Positions 17,452 to 26,084 of a DNA stretch of 64,000 nucleotides are shown one piece after another (positions within the stretch are counted from its first letter, which is position 1; each line of letters opens with the position of its first letter). The notes under the pieces were generated by a model. The model was not told the DNA's origin, did not search any database, and worked only from the letters and a program-made list of their open reading frames with translations. Position numbers and translations under genes: made by a program. Source of the stretch: Lachnospiraceae bacterium UBA4364 (GTDB lineage Bacteria > Bacillota > Clostridia > Lachnospirales > Lachnospiraceae); contig DGSK01000037.1 of assembly GCA_002393955.1 (NCBI GenBank), positions 56,594 to 120,593 on the forward strand, given 5' to 3'.

Positions 17452-17741
17452 ACCGGGATATAAAGGATTCTGACTATGAGGTGCCACAAAGGAGATGTGT
17501 TATGACATTTGGGAATCAAGCGGTTGAATGACAGCCTGAGTCATACAAGTCCCCTTGACATATTCTATATTTTTTTGTTAATCTTTTGTGGTAACAATCG
17601 TGAGTCTCTGCATAGCTTTTTCGTATGGCTGTGCATCAGAGGAACAGTCGTTCCGAAATTCACAGAATAAAACATGCAAAGTGATTCAGGCGGTCATGGT
17701 GTGTTTTCATTCCTTTCCGTACGGTCACAGAAGGGAGTATT
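17452..17741 (+). other. Intergenic region with a second Rpn-type start-site remnant
   Basis: At 17491-17531 there is GGAG, then ATGACATTTGG and a stop after nine codons, a near copy of the start region at 14374-14396. TTGACA lies at 17555-17560, but the expected -10 position 17 bases on (TTAATC) is poor. The rest of the region is unassigned. Confidence 0.4.
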
Positions 17742-18839
17742 ATGTCAAAAGAGAAAAGAAAAAGTGTTGGAAGTTTCAGCGATATCCTTGGTGAGTTAAG
17801 GACACGTGCGGAAATACTTGACCTCATTGAATCAGATCCTCACTACATTGAGTGGAGAGGGTTTTCAAGGGAAGATCAGGAAAGTATTCTTTTGTTTCTG
17901 GAGGGAAAACAATCACTGCAGATCCTTTCGGACAAGTTTTTCCGGCACGTGTTCAAGCCGGATGATTATCCGGAGAGAATTGAGTCGCTTGTTTCTGCGA
18001 TACTTGGTGAGCCTGTTAAGATAGTTCAGATTCTTTCACGTGAAGGCACAGCAATAACGGAAAGTGGAAGTCAGGTCATTATGGATATCATAGTGAAAAC
18101 ATCTACAGGAGCCATAGTGAATGTAGAAATGCAGCGGATAGGCTATTATTTTCCGGGAGAGAGATCGGGATGCTACACTGCTGATATGATTATGCGGCAA
18201 TATGGAAAGTGTCGCTCGGAAAAGGGGGATAAATTCAGCTACAGGGATCTTAAACCTGTGACTCTGATAGTTCTTATGGAAAAAAGCTCGAATGAATTTG
18301 CTGATGTTGAGCCGGAATACATACATAAAAAAATAACCAATTATAGTAGTGGTGCAGTGGTTACAGTTCTTGAGAATGTCGTATATGTTTCCCTTGACAC
18401 TTTCAAGAAACAAATGCACAATAAAATTAATAATGAACTTGATGCTTGGCTGGCTTTTTTTACATTCGAGCAGCCGGAGGAAATAATGAAGCTTGTCCAA
18501 GCTTATCCAAAGTTCATAGAATTATATAGGGATATCGCAGACTTTAGGAAAAGTCCAGGGGAGGTGATCGGCATGTTTTCGGAGGCATTGAGGATAATGG
18601 ATCGTAATACGACTAAATATATGATCGAGGACATGAAGAGACAATACGATGATGCTAAAGCCCGGTATGATGATGTCAAGAGCCAGTATGATGATGTCAA
18701 GAGCCAGTATGACGATGTCAAGAGCCAATATGACGATGTCAAGAGCCAATATGACGATGTTAAAGCTCAGCTTGAGGAAAGTCAGCGTGAGAATGCTGAA
18801 CTGAAGGCAATGTTGGCAGAAATAAATTCAAAGCAATAG
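17742..18839 (+). CDS. Rpn-family PD-(D/E)XK nuclease / transposase-like protein with heptad-repeat tail
   Basis: A 365-residue protein of the recombination-promoting nuclease / PDDEXK transposase-like type. The nuclease core holds MDIIVKTSTGAIVNVEMQ (D-x(n)-E-x-Q, near residues 115-131), and helical sequence follows. Residues about 302-343 are six copies of a seven-residue unit (YDDVKSQ), clearly a tandem expansion within a coiled coil, before a normal coiled-coil end. Family members cut DNA and are multicopy in many bacteria; whether this one is active is unknown. ATG 17742 has GGGAG four bases upstream. A strong terminator follows. Confidence 0.8.
   Translation: MSKEKRKSVGSFSDILGELRTRAEILDLIESDPHYIEWRGFSREDQESILLFLEGKQSLQILSDKFFRHVFKPDDYPERIESLVSAILGEPVKIVQILSREGTAITESGSQVIMDIIVKTSTGAIVNVEMQRIGYYFPGERSGCYTADMIMRQYGKCRSEKGDKFSYRDLKPVTLIVLMEKSSNEFADVEPEYIHKKITNYSSGAVVTVLENVVYVSLDTFKKQMHNKINNELDAWLAFFTFEQPEEIMKLVQAYPKFIELYRDIADFRKSPGEVIGMFSEALRIMDRNTTKYMIEDMKRQYDDAKARYDDVKSQYDDVKSQYDDVKSQYDDVKSQYDDVKAQLEESQRENAELKAMLAEINSKQ
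18645..18770 (+). repeat. Six tandem 21-bp repeats inside the Rpn-like gene
   Basis: Units begin at 18645, 18666, 18687, 18708, 18729 and 18750 and each encodes YDD-[AV]-K-x-x. Neighbouring central units differ by only one or two bases, pointing to recent slipped-strand duplication. The unit length is a multiple of three and of the heptad, so copy changes keep both frame and coiled coil. Confidence 0.95.
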
Positions 18840-18859
18840 TGAGGATCATGCTAAAAAAT

Positions 18860-18903
18860 CCCTCGTCCTTACCGGATTACAGTAAGGGCGGGGGTATTAT
18901 TTT
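18860..18903. terminator. Bidirectional intrinsic terminator
   Basis: A 13-pair stem with G-U pairs (18860-18872 with 18882-18894), followed by TATTATTTT on the plus strand and preceded by an A-run that serves the minus strand. It sits between the convergent Rpn-like and MFS genes. Confidence 0.85.
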
Positions 18904-18941
18904 GTGTTTTTACAAAACAATTGGTCTTTGGGATACTGGTA

Positions 18942-20060
18942 TTACCACATCTCAAAGAAGAATCCTGCCAGTGGCGACAGCACTATCATGATCACAGAGA
19001 ATGTGAAGGATGATATGGATATCAGTGTTGCCCTTTGTTCTGAAGGAAAGCTGTCCTGGAGCTTGGCATCTGTCCGTACCTGCAGTGCATCATCTGCCAT
19101 GGATGAAATGAAACCGCCAAGAGTCATCAGTGCCGCTATGGAGGTGTGTTCCAGCAGTATTCCGGCCAGAACACCACATGTACATATGATGAACAGACGG
19201 GCATATCTTACTTTCTTTGCTTTTAATATAAGCTTTGCACCTGCTACTCCTCCCAGTTCTATGATGAATAGGGCAATGCCCAGTGCCATATCAGATATGC
19301 CTGCCGTACGCAACTTACTCTGTAGGAAGAAAAGCAGCAGTATATCGATGGCACCTACAAAGGAATTGGCAAACATCAGTTTCGAAGCCTTTGGATTCCT
19401 TATCAGGAACAGCAGGCTTTCCTTAAAGTAGTTTATGACATCGAAGAACAATTCTTTCAGGATTCCTTTAGTTTCGGATTCTCTTTTTTCCTTCCGTGCC
19501 GTATCCGGTCTGACCTCAACAAGCCTGAATCCGACCAGCATGGTAAAAAGACTCCAGGCTGCGCTTATGAGATACGCAGGCTTGTAGCCTATTAGCAGTG
19601 CAAGTCCGGCACACAGGGTGGAGATGCTGCTGGTTACACGATAGATTATGAGCTGATTGGAGGCATATCTTTCATATTGGTCCTCCATATTTACCAGCTG
19701 GTATGAATCGTAGGCAAGGGCATCTCCTGAACCGGAAGCAAAATTGTATCCCAACGCATGGAAGACGAAGGATATGCAGACACCGGTAAAGCCGTCTGTC
19801 ATGGCCATTATTATCCCAGCCAGTGCTGTCATGAGATTGCTGAGTAGCAGCATCTTTTTTCGGCCGTAGACATCTGCCATCAGTCCTGATGGTATTTCAA
19901 AGATCAGGCTGGTAATGTGGAAAACAGTTTCCGCAAAACCAATCTGTACAAGAGAAAAGCCCCTTGCGGCAAGTATGGCAACCCATGCTCCGGTAATGGA
20001 CAGATTGCCCAGTATTGATGTCAAATATAATGTATTTATCTGTTTCTTGATTTTGAACAT
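18942..20060 (-). CDS. Major facilitator superfamily transporter
   Basis: A 372-residue polytopic membrane protein with about eleven or twelve hydrophobic helices. It has the MFS loop 2-3 signature (GLMADVYGRKK) and a hydrophilic central loop (ARKEKRESETK) between the halves. The substrate cannot be predicted; the family includes drug and metabolite exporters. The start at 20060 has AGGAG eight bases upstream on the minus strand. No regulator is adjacent. Confidence 0.88.
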   Translation of the reverse strand: MFKIKKQINTLYLTSILGNLSITGAWVAILAARGFSLVQIGFAETVFHITSLIFEIPSGLMADVYGRKKMLLLSNLMTALAGIIMAMTDGFTGVCISFVFHALGYNFASGSGDALAYDSYQLVNMEDQYERYASNQLIIYRVTSSISTLCAGLALLIGYKPAYLISAAWSLFTMLVGFRLVEVRPDTARKEKRESETKGILKELFFDVINYFKESLLFLIRNPKASKLMFANSFVGAIDILLLFFLQSKLRTAGISDMALGIALFIIELGGVAGAKLILKAKKVRYARLFIICTCGVLAGILLEHTSIAALMTLGGFISSMADDALQVRTDAKLQDSFPSEQRATLISISSFTFSVIMIVLSPLAGFFFEMW

Positions 20061-20611
20061 AAAAAAATCTCCTTATCTGTTTGATAATGCTAAACAAATT
20101 ATGGAGATAATGCTTACTTCCGTATCAGTGTTATAGTCCAAATATAACAAATATACCTGAAAAAGGGCGCACTATCCCCCTTAGGGGAGAAAAGTGTATC
20201 CATTAGCCAGTTGTATATTTGTTGTTATCCAGTACATTTTTTTCTTTCTGTTGGTTTTATTCTCGATGAATCAGACTGTCATATTTTGCATAACTTAATT
20301 CACCAAATTTATTACTATGCAAAATTTTATAAAATAAATTACGTTATTGTCAACCCCGGAGGACAAGTATTTGTGCACATTTATGTTACAGGTCATTAAC
20401 AGACATTTTACTCGAAGTTAGTGGTATATAATAAGTGGGAAGTTTTTGTCACTTAATCATTAACCCGGTTATATGATTTTCTTTAGTGGTGGTCATGTCA
20501 GTACCGGCTTGCTTTATCATAAAAAGTTTCTGTAAATTGCCGTAAACCGAATGAAAAAAGTTTTGAACTGTTATAAAATATTCAGAGATATTTTGTACGG
20601 AGGAATAATAA
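20061..20611. other. Long divergent intergenic region before tex
   Basis: These 551 bases are AT-rich. They contain a C/G-rich short hairpin (ATCCCCCTTAGGGGA near 20174-20188), one copy of the dispersed 36-bp repeat (20414-20449), and the tex ribosome site (GGAGG at 20601-20605). No coding sequence with start signals or known RNA was recognised. Confidence 0.5.
20414..20449 (+). repeat. Dispersed intergenic repeat, copy A
   Basis: The core begins GAAGTTAGTGGTATATAATA and ends GTGGGAAGTTTTTGT. It matches copies at 22804, 47811 and 54900 with few differences and lies in the leader of tex in the same orientation as that gene. Confidence 0.85.
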
Positions 20612-22756
20612 ATGGATATTGCAAAGGTCATAGCAGCGGAATTAAAGATAAAGCCTTCTCAGGTGGAAACGGTCATGCGTCTTATTGACGAGGGAAATAC
20701 CATTCCGTTTATTGCCAGATACCGTAAGGAAATGCACGGAGGCCTGAATGATGAAGTGCTCAGAAATCTTGAGGAACGCTTGAACTATCTTCGTGGTCTT
20801 GAGGAACGTAAGGATACGGTTTTAAAAAGCATAGAGGAACAGGGAAAGCTATCCGATGAGTTAAAAAAAGCGATAGAGGATGCAATGACTCTTGTGGCTG
20901 TTGAAGACCTTTATCGTCCCTATAAACAGAAGCGAAGGACCCGTGCGGCCATAGCTAAAGAAAAGGGGCTGGAGGGACTGGCAACATGGATACAGCTTCA
21001 GCATTCTACACATTCTGTGGAAGAGGAAGCAAAAAAATATATAGATGCTGAAAAGGGCGTAATGACTGTTGAAGATGCTATCATGGGCGCAAAAGATATA
21101 ATTGCGGAGCTCATATCCGATGAACCGGAATACCGCAAATGGATCAGGGATATCACCAGGCGTGAAGGAACTATCATTTCCGAAGCTAAAGATGAAAAGG
21201 CATCTTCCGTTTATGAGATGTATTATGATTTCAGGGAACCGGTCTCTAAGATGACCGGGTATCGCACTCTGGCTGTCAATCGCGGTGAGAAGGAAAAGGT
21301 CCTCAATGTGAAGGTACAGGCACCGGAGGAAAATATAATACGATATCTGGAAGAAAAGGTGATCATCAGAAAGGATGATGCAGCGGCAGTGTGTCTGGAA
21401 GAAGCCTGTCAGGATGCGTATCTCCGTCTTATCAAAGAATCAACAGAGCGTGAGATCCGCAGCGAACTTACCGAAAAAGCCGAGGACGGTGCCATAGAAG
21501 TTTTCGGAAAGAACCTTACCCAGTTACTGATGCAGCCTCCTATACACGGACTTGTTGTGCTGGGCTGGGATCCGGCTTTCCGTACCGGCTGTAAGCTTGC
21601 AGTGGTTGATGCTACCGGAAAGGTCCTTGATACTAAAGTGATTTATCCTACAGCACCTCAGAATAAAGTTGAGGAGGCAAAGACGGCTGTCAAAGCTTTA
21701 ATAAAACAATACGGAATAAACCTGATTTCTGTCGGCAACGGTACAGCGTCCAGGGAGTCAGAGCAGATAATATCCGAAATGCTTCATGAGATATCGGAGC
21801 CGGTACAGTATGTGATTACCAATGAAGCCGGTGCTTCTGTTTATTCTGCAAGTAAGCTTGCAACGGAAGAATTTCCGGAATTTGATGTGGGTCAGAGAAG
21901 CGCAGCATCCATAGCAAGGCGTGTCCAGGATCCCCTGGCAGAACTTGTTAAGATAGATCCCAAGTCCATTGGTGTAGGCCAGTATCAGCATGATATGAAC
22001 CAGAAAAAGCTGGGTGAGGCCTTAGGGGCGGTGGTAGAAGACTGTGTAAACAGAGTGGGTGTTGATCTGAATACCGCTTCCGCATCTCTCTTAGAATATG
22101 TTTCAGGAATTAATAAAACCCTGGCAAAGAATATTGTCAGCTATCGCGAAGAAAACGGAAGCTTTGGCAGCAGGAAGGAACTGCTTAAGGTACCGAAGCT
22201 CGGTCCTAAGGCTTATGAGCAGTGTGCGGGATTCTTAAGGATAACGGATGCAAAGGATCCTCTGGATGGGACAGGGGTACACCCGGAGTCTTATGATGCA
22301 GCAAAGAAGCTTTTGGAAAAGCTTGGTTATTCGACGGCTGATATAAAAAAGGGAGGGCTGCCCGGACTTTCAGCAAAAATAAAAAATACATCGGAGCTGG
22401 CCGCAGACCTGTCCGTAGGTGAACTCACCTTAAAAGATATCATAAAAGAACTGGAGAAGCCCGGGAGGGATCCCAGAGAAGATATGCCTAAGCCAATACT
22501 CCGTTCGGATGTTATGAGCATGGAGGATCTTAAGGAAGGAATGATCCTTAAGGGAACAGTGAGGAATGTCATCGACTTTGGTGCCTTTGTGGATATAGGA
22601 GTGCATCAGGACGGTCTGGTGCATATTTCCCAGATGTCAGACAGATATATTAAGCATCCGCTTGAGGTCGTGTCAGTGGGGGATATTGTGGAGGTTAAGG
22701 TTCTGGGAGTAGATCCGGGCAAGAAGCGGATATCTCTCAGCATGAAAGTGAAATAA
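20612..22756 (+). CDS. tex: Tex-family RNA-binding transcription accessory protein
   Basis: Cytoplasmic nucleic-acid-binding protein of 714 residues, standard for the Tex family (related to eukaryotic Spt6). The N-terminal helical region comes first, then a YqgF/RNase H-like domain (GWDPAFRTGCKLAVVD), helix-hairpin-helix motifs (NTASASLLEYVSGINKTLA), and a C-terminal S1 domain (GMILKGTVRNVIDFGAFVDI). GGAGG precedes ATG 20612 by six bases. It is a single-gene unit flanked on both sides by copies of the dispersed repeat. Confidence 0.95.
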   Translation: MDIAKVIAAELKIKPSQVETVMRLIDEGNTIPFIARYRKEMHGGLNDEVLRNLEERLNYLRGLEERKDTVLKSIEEQGKLSDELKKAIEDAMTLVAVEDLYRPYKQKRRTRAAIAKEKGLEGLATWIQLQHSTHSVEEEAKKYIDAEKGVMTVEDAIMGAKDIIAELISDEPEYRKWIRDITRREGTIISEAKDEKASSVYEMYYDFREPVSKMTGYRTLAVNRGEKEKVLNVKVQAPEENIIRYLEEKVIIRKDDAAAVCLEEACQDAYLRLIKESTEREIRSELTEKAEDGAIEVFGKNLTQLLMQPPIHGLVVLGWDPAFRTGCKLAVVDATGKVLDTKVIYPTAPQNKVEEAKTAVKALIKQYGINLISVGNGTASRESEQIISEMLHEISEPVQYVITNEAGASVYSASKLATEEFPEFDVGQRSAASIARRVQDPLAELVKIDPKSIGVGQYQHDMNQKKLGEALGAVVEDCVNRVGVDLNTASASLLEYVSGINKTLAKNIVSYREENGSFGSRKELLKVPKLGPKAYEQCAGFLRITDAKDPLDGTGVHPESYDAAKKLLEKLGYSTADIKKGGLPGLSAKIKNTSELAADLSVGELTLKDIIKELEKPGRDPREDMPKPILRSDVMSMEDLKEGMILKGTVRNVIDFGAFVDIGVHQDGLVHISQMSDRYIKHPLEVVSVGDIVEVKVLGVDPGKKRISLSMKVK

Positions 22757-22789
22757 CAATTCTCTGTATAAATGGCTGCTCGGAGAGGA

Positions 22790-22845
22790 GCTGCCGGTGT
22801 GAGGAAGTTAGTGGTATACAACAAGTGGGAAGTTTTTGTAAATTT
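22790..22845 (+). repeat. Dispersed intergenic repeat, copy B
   Basis: The core 22804-22839 is extended to the left by GCTGCCGGTGTGAG, which also precedes the core of copy D (GCTACCGGTGTGAG). It lies between tex and the SAM riboswitch. Confidence 0.88.
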
Positions 22846-22923
22846 ATTACAGGACAGAGACTATTAACCGTTTATGGTTATAGTCTATGTTAATTAAAAC
22901 GCGGGAGAAAACTTAATTTTTTA

Positions 22924-22952
22924 TTGACACATAGGCACAGTCGTTGTATGCT
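22924..22952 (+). promoter_or_regulatory. Promoter of the SAM riboswitch-metK unit
   Basis: TTGACA at 22924-22929, a 17-base spacer, and TATGCT at 22947-22952. It is placed just upstream of the riboswitch. Confidence 0.8.
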
Positions 22953-22980
22953 TATGTCTGAAAAAAAGAATAGCTGATGA

Positions 22981-23108
22981 ACTCTTATTCAGAGTGGTGG
23001 AGGTACATAGGACCTATGAAACCACGGCAACCCCGGAAGAGATGAAGGAAGGTGCCAACCTGAGCGAGAGGACGGTCCGGTGCCGAGCCTTTGTCGAACA
23101 ATAAGAGG
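22981..23108 (+). ncRNA. SAM-I (S-box) riboswitch
   Basis: Aptamer for S-adenosylmethionine. The P1 arms are CTCTTATT (22982-22989) and AATAAGAG (23100-23107). The conserved core includes AGAGTGGTGGAGG, GATGAAACC-type sequence (ctATGAAACCACGGCAACC), AAGGTGCCAA and CTGAGCGAGA. It controls metK: with SAM bound the downstream terminator should form. Confidence 0.95.
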
Positions 23109-23122
23109 ATTCGTTTTGGGAG

Positions 23123-23151
23123 TCCGCTTATTGATAAGCGGATTTTATTTT
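23123..23151 (+). terminator. Terminator of the SAM riboswitch expression platform
   Basis: An eight-pair stem (23123-23130 with 23135-23142) with a TTGA loop and TTTTATTTT after it, 15 bases beyond the aptamer. Confidence 0.85.
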
Positions 23152-23313
23152 GCTGTTAGGACTGCGAAAGCGGTTTCTGGCTTAGGCAAAATGCAGCAGG
23201 ACGGAGGGACAGGAAATTTCATAAAAGCCGCTCAGGCTTCGTGAAAGGATGCTTGTTGCACCGGCTAATAACAGTTGGTAACGATTTATATCAAATAAAA
23301 GAAAGGAAGAAAA
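23152..23313 (+). other. metK leader downstream of the attenuator
   Basis: The sequence contains AAAGCGG/CCGCT complementary blocks and ends in AAAGGAAG, the metK ribosome site. No other feature was recognised. Confidence 0.35.
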
Positions 23314-24501
23314 ATGTCAGAAAAAAGATTATTTACATCAGAATCAGTAACTGAAGGTCATCCCGATAAAGTCTGCGATGCAATATCGGATGCGATCCTT
23401 GACGCATGCATGGCACAGGATCCCATGAGCCGTGTGGCCTGCGAGACAATGGCCTGCACGGGATTCGTAGTAGTAACAGGTGAGATCACAACAGAAGCAT
23501 ATGTTGATATCCCGAAGGTAGTTCGTGATACCGTTAAGGAGATTGGTTATGACCGTTCCGAGTATGGTTTCGACGGCAACACCTGCGCTGTATTTACTGC
23601 CATTGACGAGCAGTCAGCAGATATCGCAATGGGGGTTGACAAGGCTCTGGAAGCAAAGAAAGGCACTCTTGAAGATGACCTTGATACAGGTGCCGGTGAC
23701 CAGGGGATGATGTTCGGCTATGCAACAAATGAGACTCCTGAGCTTATGCCCTATCCTATTTCGCTTGCGCATAAGCTTACAAGACAGCTTACCAAGGTTC
23801 GTAAGGACGGAACCCTTAAGTATCTGCGTCCTGACGGAAAGAGTCAGGTATCGGTTGAGTATGATGAAAATGACAAGGCCGTAAGGCTTGAGGCTGTTGT
23901 TCTTTCTACCCAGCATGATGATGATGTGACACAGGAGCAGATCCATGAGGATATAAAGAAGTACGTTTTTGATCCTGTACTTCCCAAGGAGCTTATCGAT
24001 GCGGATACAAAGATCTACATTAATCCCACCGGCCGTTTCGTAATAGGCGGGCCTCATGGTGATGCCGGTCTCACAGGCAGAAAGATAATCGTTGATACCT
24101 ACGGCGGATATGCCCGTCACGGCGGCGGAGCATTTTCCGGTAAGGACTGCACAAAGGTTGACCGTTCAGCCGCTTATGCAGCAAGATATGTGGCTAAGAA
24201 TATTGTGGCTGCAGGCCTTGCCGACAAGTGTGAGATACAGCTTTCATATGCAATTGGAGTGGCAGAACCCACCTCAGTATCTGTTGACACTTTCGGTACA
24301 GGTAAGATTGCTGATGATAAGCTGACAGAGATCGTCAGGGAAAACTTTGACCTCCGTCCTGCCGGCATAATAAAGATGCTTGACCTCCGCAGACCTATCT
24401 ACAAGCAGACCGCATCATATGGCCATTTCGGCCGCGATGACCTTGATCTTCCCTGGGAGAAGACAGACAAGGTTGATGTTCTGAAGAAATATCTGGGTTG
24501 A
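23314..24501 (+). CDS. metK: S-adenosylmethionine synthetase
   Basis: Makes SAM from methionine and ATP; 395 residues, normal. It begins with FTSESVTEGHPDKVCD (methionine/ATP-binding). It has GAGDQGMMFGYA, the signature hexapeptide region, and GGGAFSGKD, the phosphate-binding P-loop-like motif. AAGGA lies upstream of ATG 23314. SAM feedback through the upstream S-box riboswitch is expected. The methyltransferases of the cobalamin locus further along use this product. Confidence 0.97.
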   Translation: MSEKRLFTSESVTEGHPDKVCDAISDAILDACMAQDPMSRVACETMACTGFVVVTGEITTEAYVDIPKVVRDTVKEIGYDRSEYGFDGNTCAVFTAIDEQSADIAMGVDKALEAKKGTLEDDLDTGAGDQGMMFGYATNETPELMPYPISLAHKLTRQLTKVRKDGTLKYLRPDGKSQVSVEYDENDKAVRLEAVVLSTQHDDDVTQEQIHEDIKKYVFDPVLPKELIDADTKIYINPTGRFVIGGPHGDAGLTGRKIIVDTYGGYARHGGGAFSGKDCTKVDRSAAYAARYVAKNIVAAGLADKCEIQLSYAIGVAEPTSVSVDTFGTGKIADDKLTEIVRENFDLRPAGIIKMLDLRRPIYKQTASYGHFGRDDLDLPWEKTDKVDVLKKYLG

Positions 24502-24620
24502 AAGTATTTATGATTTACACTGTACGGACTGTGAGAACGGGCAGGAGAAATGCAATTACATGTCCGGTTCCATGGAGGTATTCAGAGTAAGCTGAAAAAG
24601 TTCATGCTGTAAAAAAACAA

Positions 24621-24647
24621 AAAGCCCCGCCGGTTGGCGGGGCTTTG
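24621..24647. terminator. Bidirectional terminator between metK and the glycosyltransferase gene
   Basis: An 11-pair stem (24621-24631 with 24636-24646) with a GGTT loop. A/T runs on both sides suit both converging transcripts. Confidence 0.9.
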
Positions 24648-24649
24648 TA

Positions 24650-25375
24650 TTATCTGAAGAAATTGTATTTTAGTATGCACCATATCGCACGGAAAGCATC
24701 TTTTACTCCGATTTTCTTCCCTTCCTCAAATGTCCTGGGAGAGTAGGAAATTGGAATCTCATATATCCTTCTTTTCTGCTTCGCAATTTTGGCTGTAACC
24801 TCCGGCTCAAAACCAAATCTGTTTTCGCAGAGCTTTGTAGACTGGATGACTTCACGCAGGAACATCTTGTAGCAGGTCTCCATGTCCGTAAGGGAAAGGT
24901 CTGAGCAGATGTTTGACATACCTGTGAGAACTTTATTTCCAAATTCGTGGTAGAAACCATCTACGCGGTATTTATTGCCCTTTAGATACCGGGATCCGTA
25001 TACTACCTCAGCATCGCTTTCGACAAAGGGGACTATGAGAAGCTTTATGTCATTGGGATCGTACTCTAAGTCTGCATCCTGTACTATGACGAGGTCACCT
25101 GCGGCAGCTTTAAAACCTCTCCTTAATGACGCTCCTTTGCCCATATTCTTTTTGTTGAGTATGAGCTTGTCTATTTTCTTTTCTATCCTGAGTTTTTTTA
25201 ATAATTCCCTTGAGCCGTCAGTGGATCCGTCATCTATGACGATCAATTCCTTTTTAAAGTCAGTTGCATGCAAAGTGTTTATGACATTTTCGATAGTCCT
25301 TATTTCGTTATAAACAGGCAGGATGACGGAAACAACGACATCCTTTATATCTTTTTCAAGTGTGATATGTTTCAT
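24650..25375 (-). CDS. Family 2 glycosyltransferase (polyprenyl-phosphate sugar transferase-like)
   Basis: A 241-residue GT-A enzyme. The N-terminal VSVILPVYNEIRTIENVI, the DDGSTDGS nucleotide site and the QDADLEYDPND metal-binding motif are intact. No C-terminal membrane helices are visible, so it resembles the short dolichol-phosphate-mannose-synthase-like type that transfers a sugar from a nucleotide donor to a lipid phosphate. The acceptor is unknown. The start at 25375 has AGGAG seven bases upstream on the minus strand. Confidence 0.88.
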   Translation of the reverse strand: MKHITLEKDIKDVVVSVILPVYNEIRTIENVINTLHATDFKKELIVIDDGSTDGSRELLKKLRIEKKIDKLILNKKNMGKGASLRRGFKAAAGDLVIVQDADLEYDPNDIKLLIVPFVESDAEVVYGSRYLKGNKYRVDGFYHEFGNKVLTGMSNICSDLSLTDMETCYKMFLREVIQSTKLCENRFGFEPEVTAKIAKQKRRIYEIPISYSPRTFEEGKKIGVKDAFRAIWCILKYNFFR

Positions 25376-25610
25376 TATCAGGCTCCTTTTTGAAAAATGA
25401 ATTAAGGTATATTCTTAAGCTATTTATACGGAAAAATACCCGGATACTATGATAGATTAAAAACTGTTTCAGAACAAGTTTTTTGTGGCGATATTGCATG
25501 ATTTATAATAAAATGGTTCTGAAAGAATATGAAAGATATCGTTTTATTCTTTTGGCAGACCTTTAGAAAAGAAAATTTTTGACTGTACCGGATAGTAAAG
25601 AGGAAGAAAA

Positions 25611-26021
25611 ATGGCGGGAATCCGAAAAGAAAATACAGAATATCATAAGCATACATCTCAGCATGAACATGAGGAGCATAGTGGACATGGTCATGGGCAG
25701 GGGCATGACGGACAGCATGCACATGATCACAACGGACATCATACACACAGCCATACCCATGATCCCGCCGAGATAAAGAAAATCGTGAACAGCCTTTCAC
25801 GAACTATCGGTCACCTTGAGTCAACAAAAAAAATGCTCATGGACGGGCAGGACTGCGCAGACGTGCTCATTCAGCTTGCGGCAATTAAGGGTGAAGTGAA
25901 TAATGCCGGAAAGGCACTTTTGAAAGAACATCTTGAGCACTGTATAGTAGAAGCAGTCGCAGAGGACGACAAGGAAGCGGTGGATAAAATGAACAAAGCC
26001 ATAGATATGTTTATGAAATAA
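25611..26021 (+). CDS. CsoR/FrmR-family metal-sensing repressor with a His-rich N-terminal extension
   Basis: A 136-residue protein. Residues about 52-130 are a DUF156 (CsoR/RcnR/FrmR) helical repressor. C82, H107 and C111 have exactly the C-x24-H-x3-C spacing of the copper site of CsoR. In front lies an unusual 50-residue tail with 16 histidines, likely to bind metal ions such as Ni, Co, Zn or Cu. The family represses metal exporters or formaldehyde genes, but no such target lies next to it here. GAGGAAG precedes ATG 25611. The promoter is not clear. Confidence 0.85.
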   Translation: MAGIRKENTEYHKHTSQHEHEEHSGHGHGQGHDGQHAHDHNGHHTHSHTHDPAEIKKIVNSLSRTIGHLESTKKMLMDGQDCADVLIQLAAIKGEVNNAGKALLKEHLEHCIVEAVAEDDKEAVDKMNKAIDMFMK

Positions 26022-26084
26022 GGTTACCCGGATATTGCTTCTGTAACCGGATCTGCACACGACAGTTTGGTTCTGTTAAGTTTA

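Noticed and set aside
17588..17794. 68-codon frame overlapping the start of the Rpn-like gene
   Set aside because: No ribosome site, overlaps a well-supported gene, and the product resembles nothing.
18645..18770. CRISPR array
   Set aside because: Repeats are contiguous 21-base coding units with no spacers.
25447..25800. Long His-rich and Met-rich frames opposite the CsoR-like gene
   Set aside because: They are the complement of the repetitive CAT-rich His tail and have no start signals.
26022..26084. Terminator between the CsoR-like and WbqC genes
   Set aside because: Only a six-pair GGTTAC/GTAACC stem with a long loop and no T-run.
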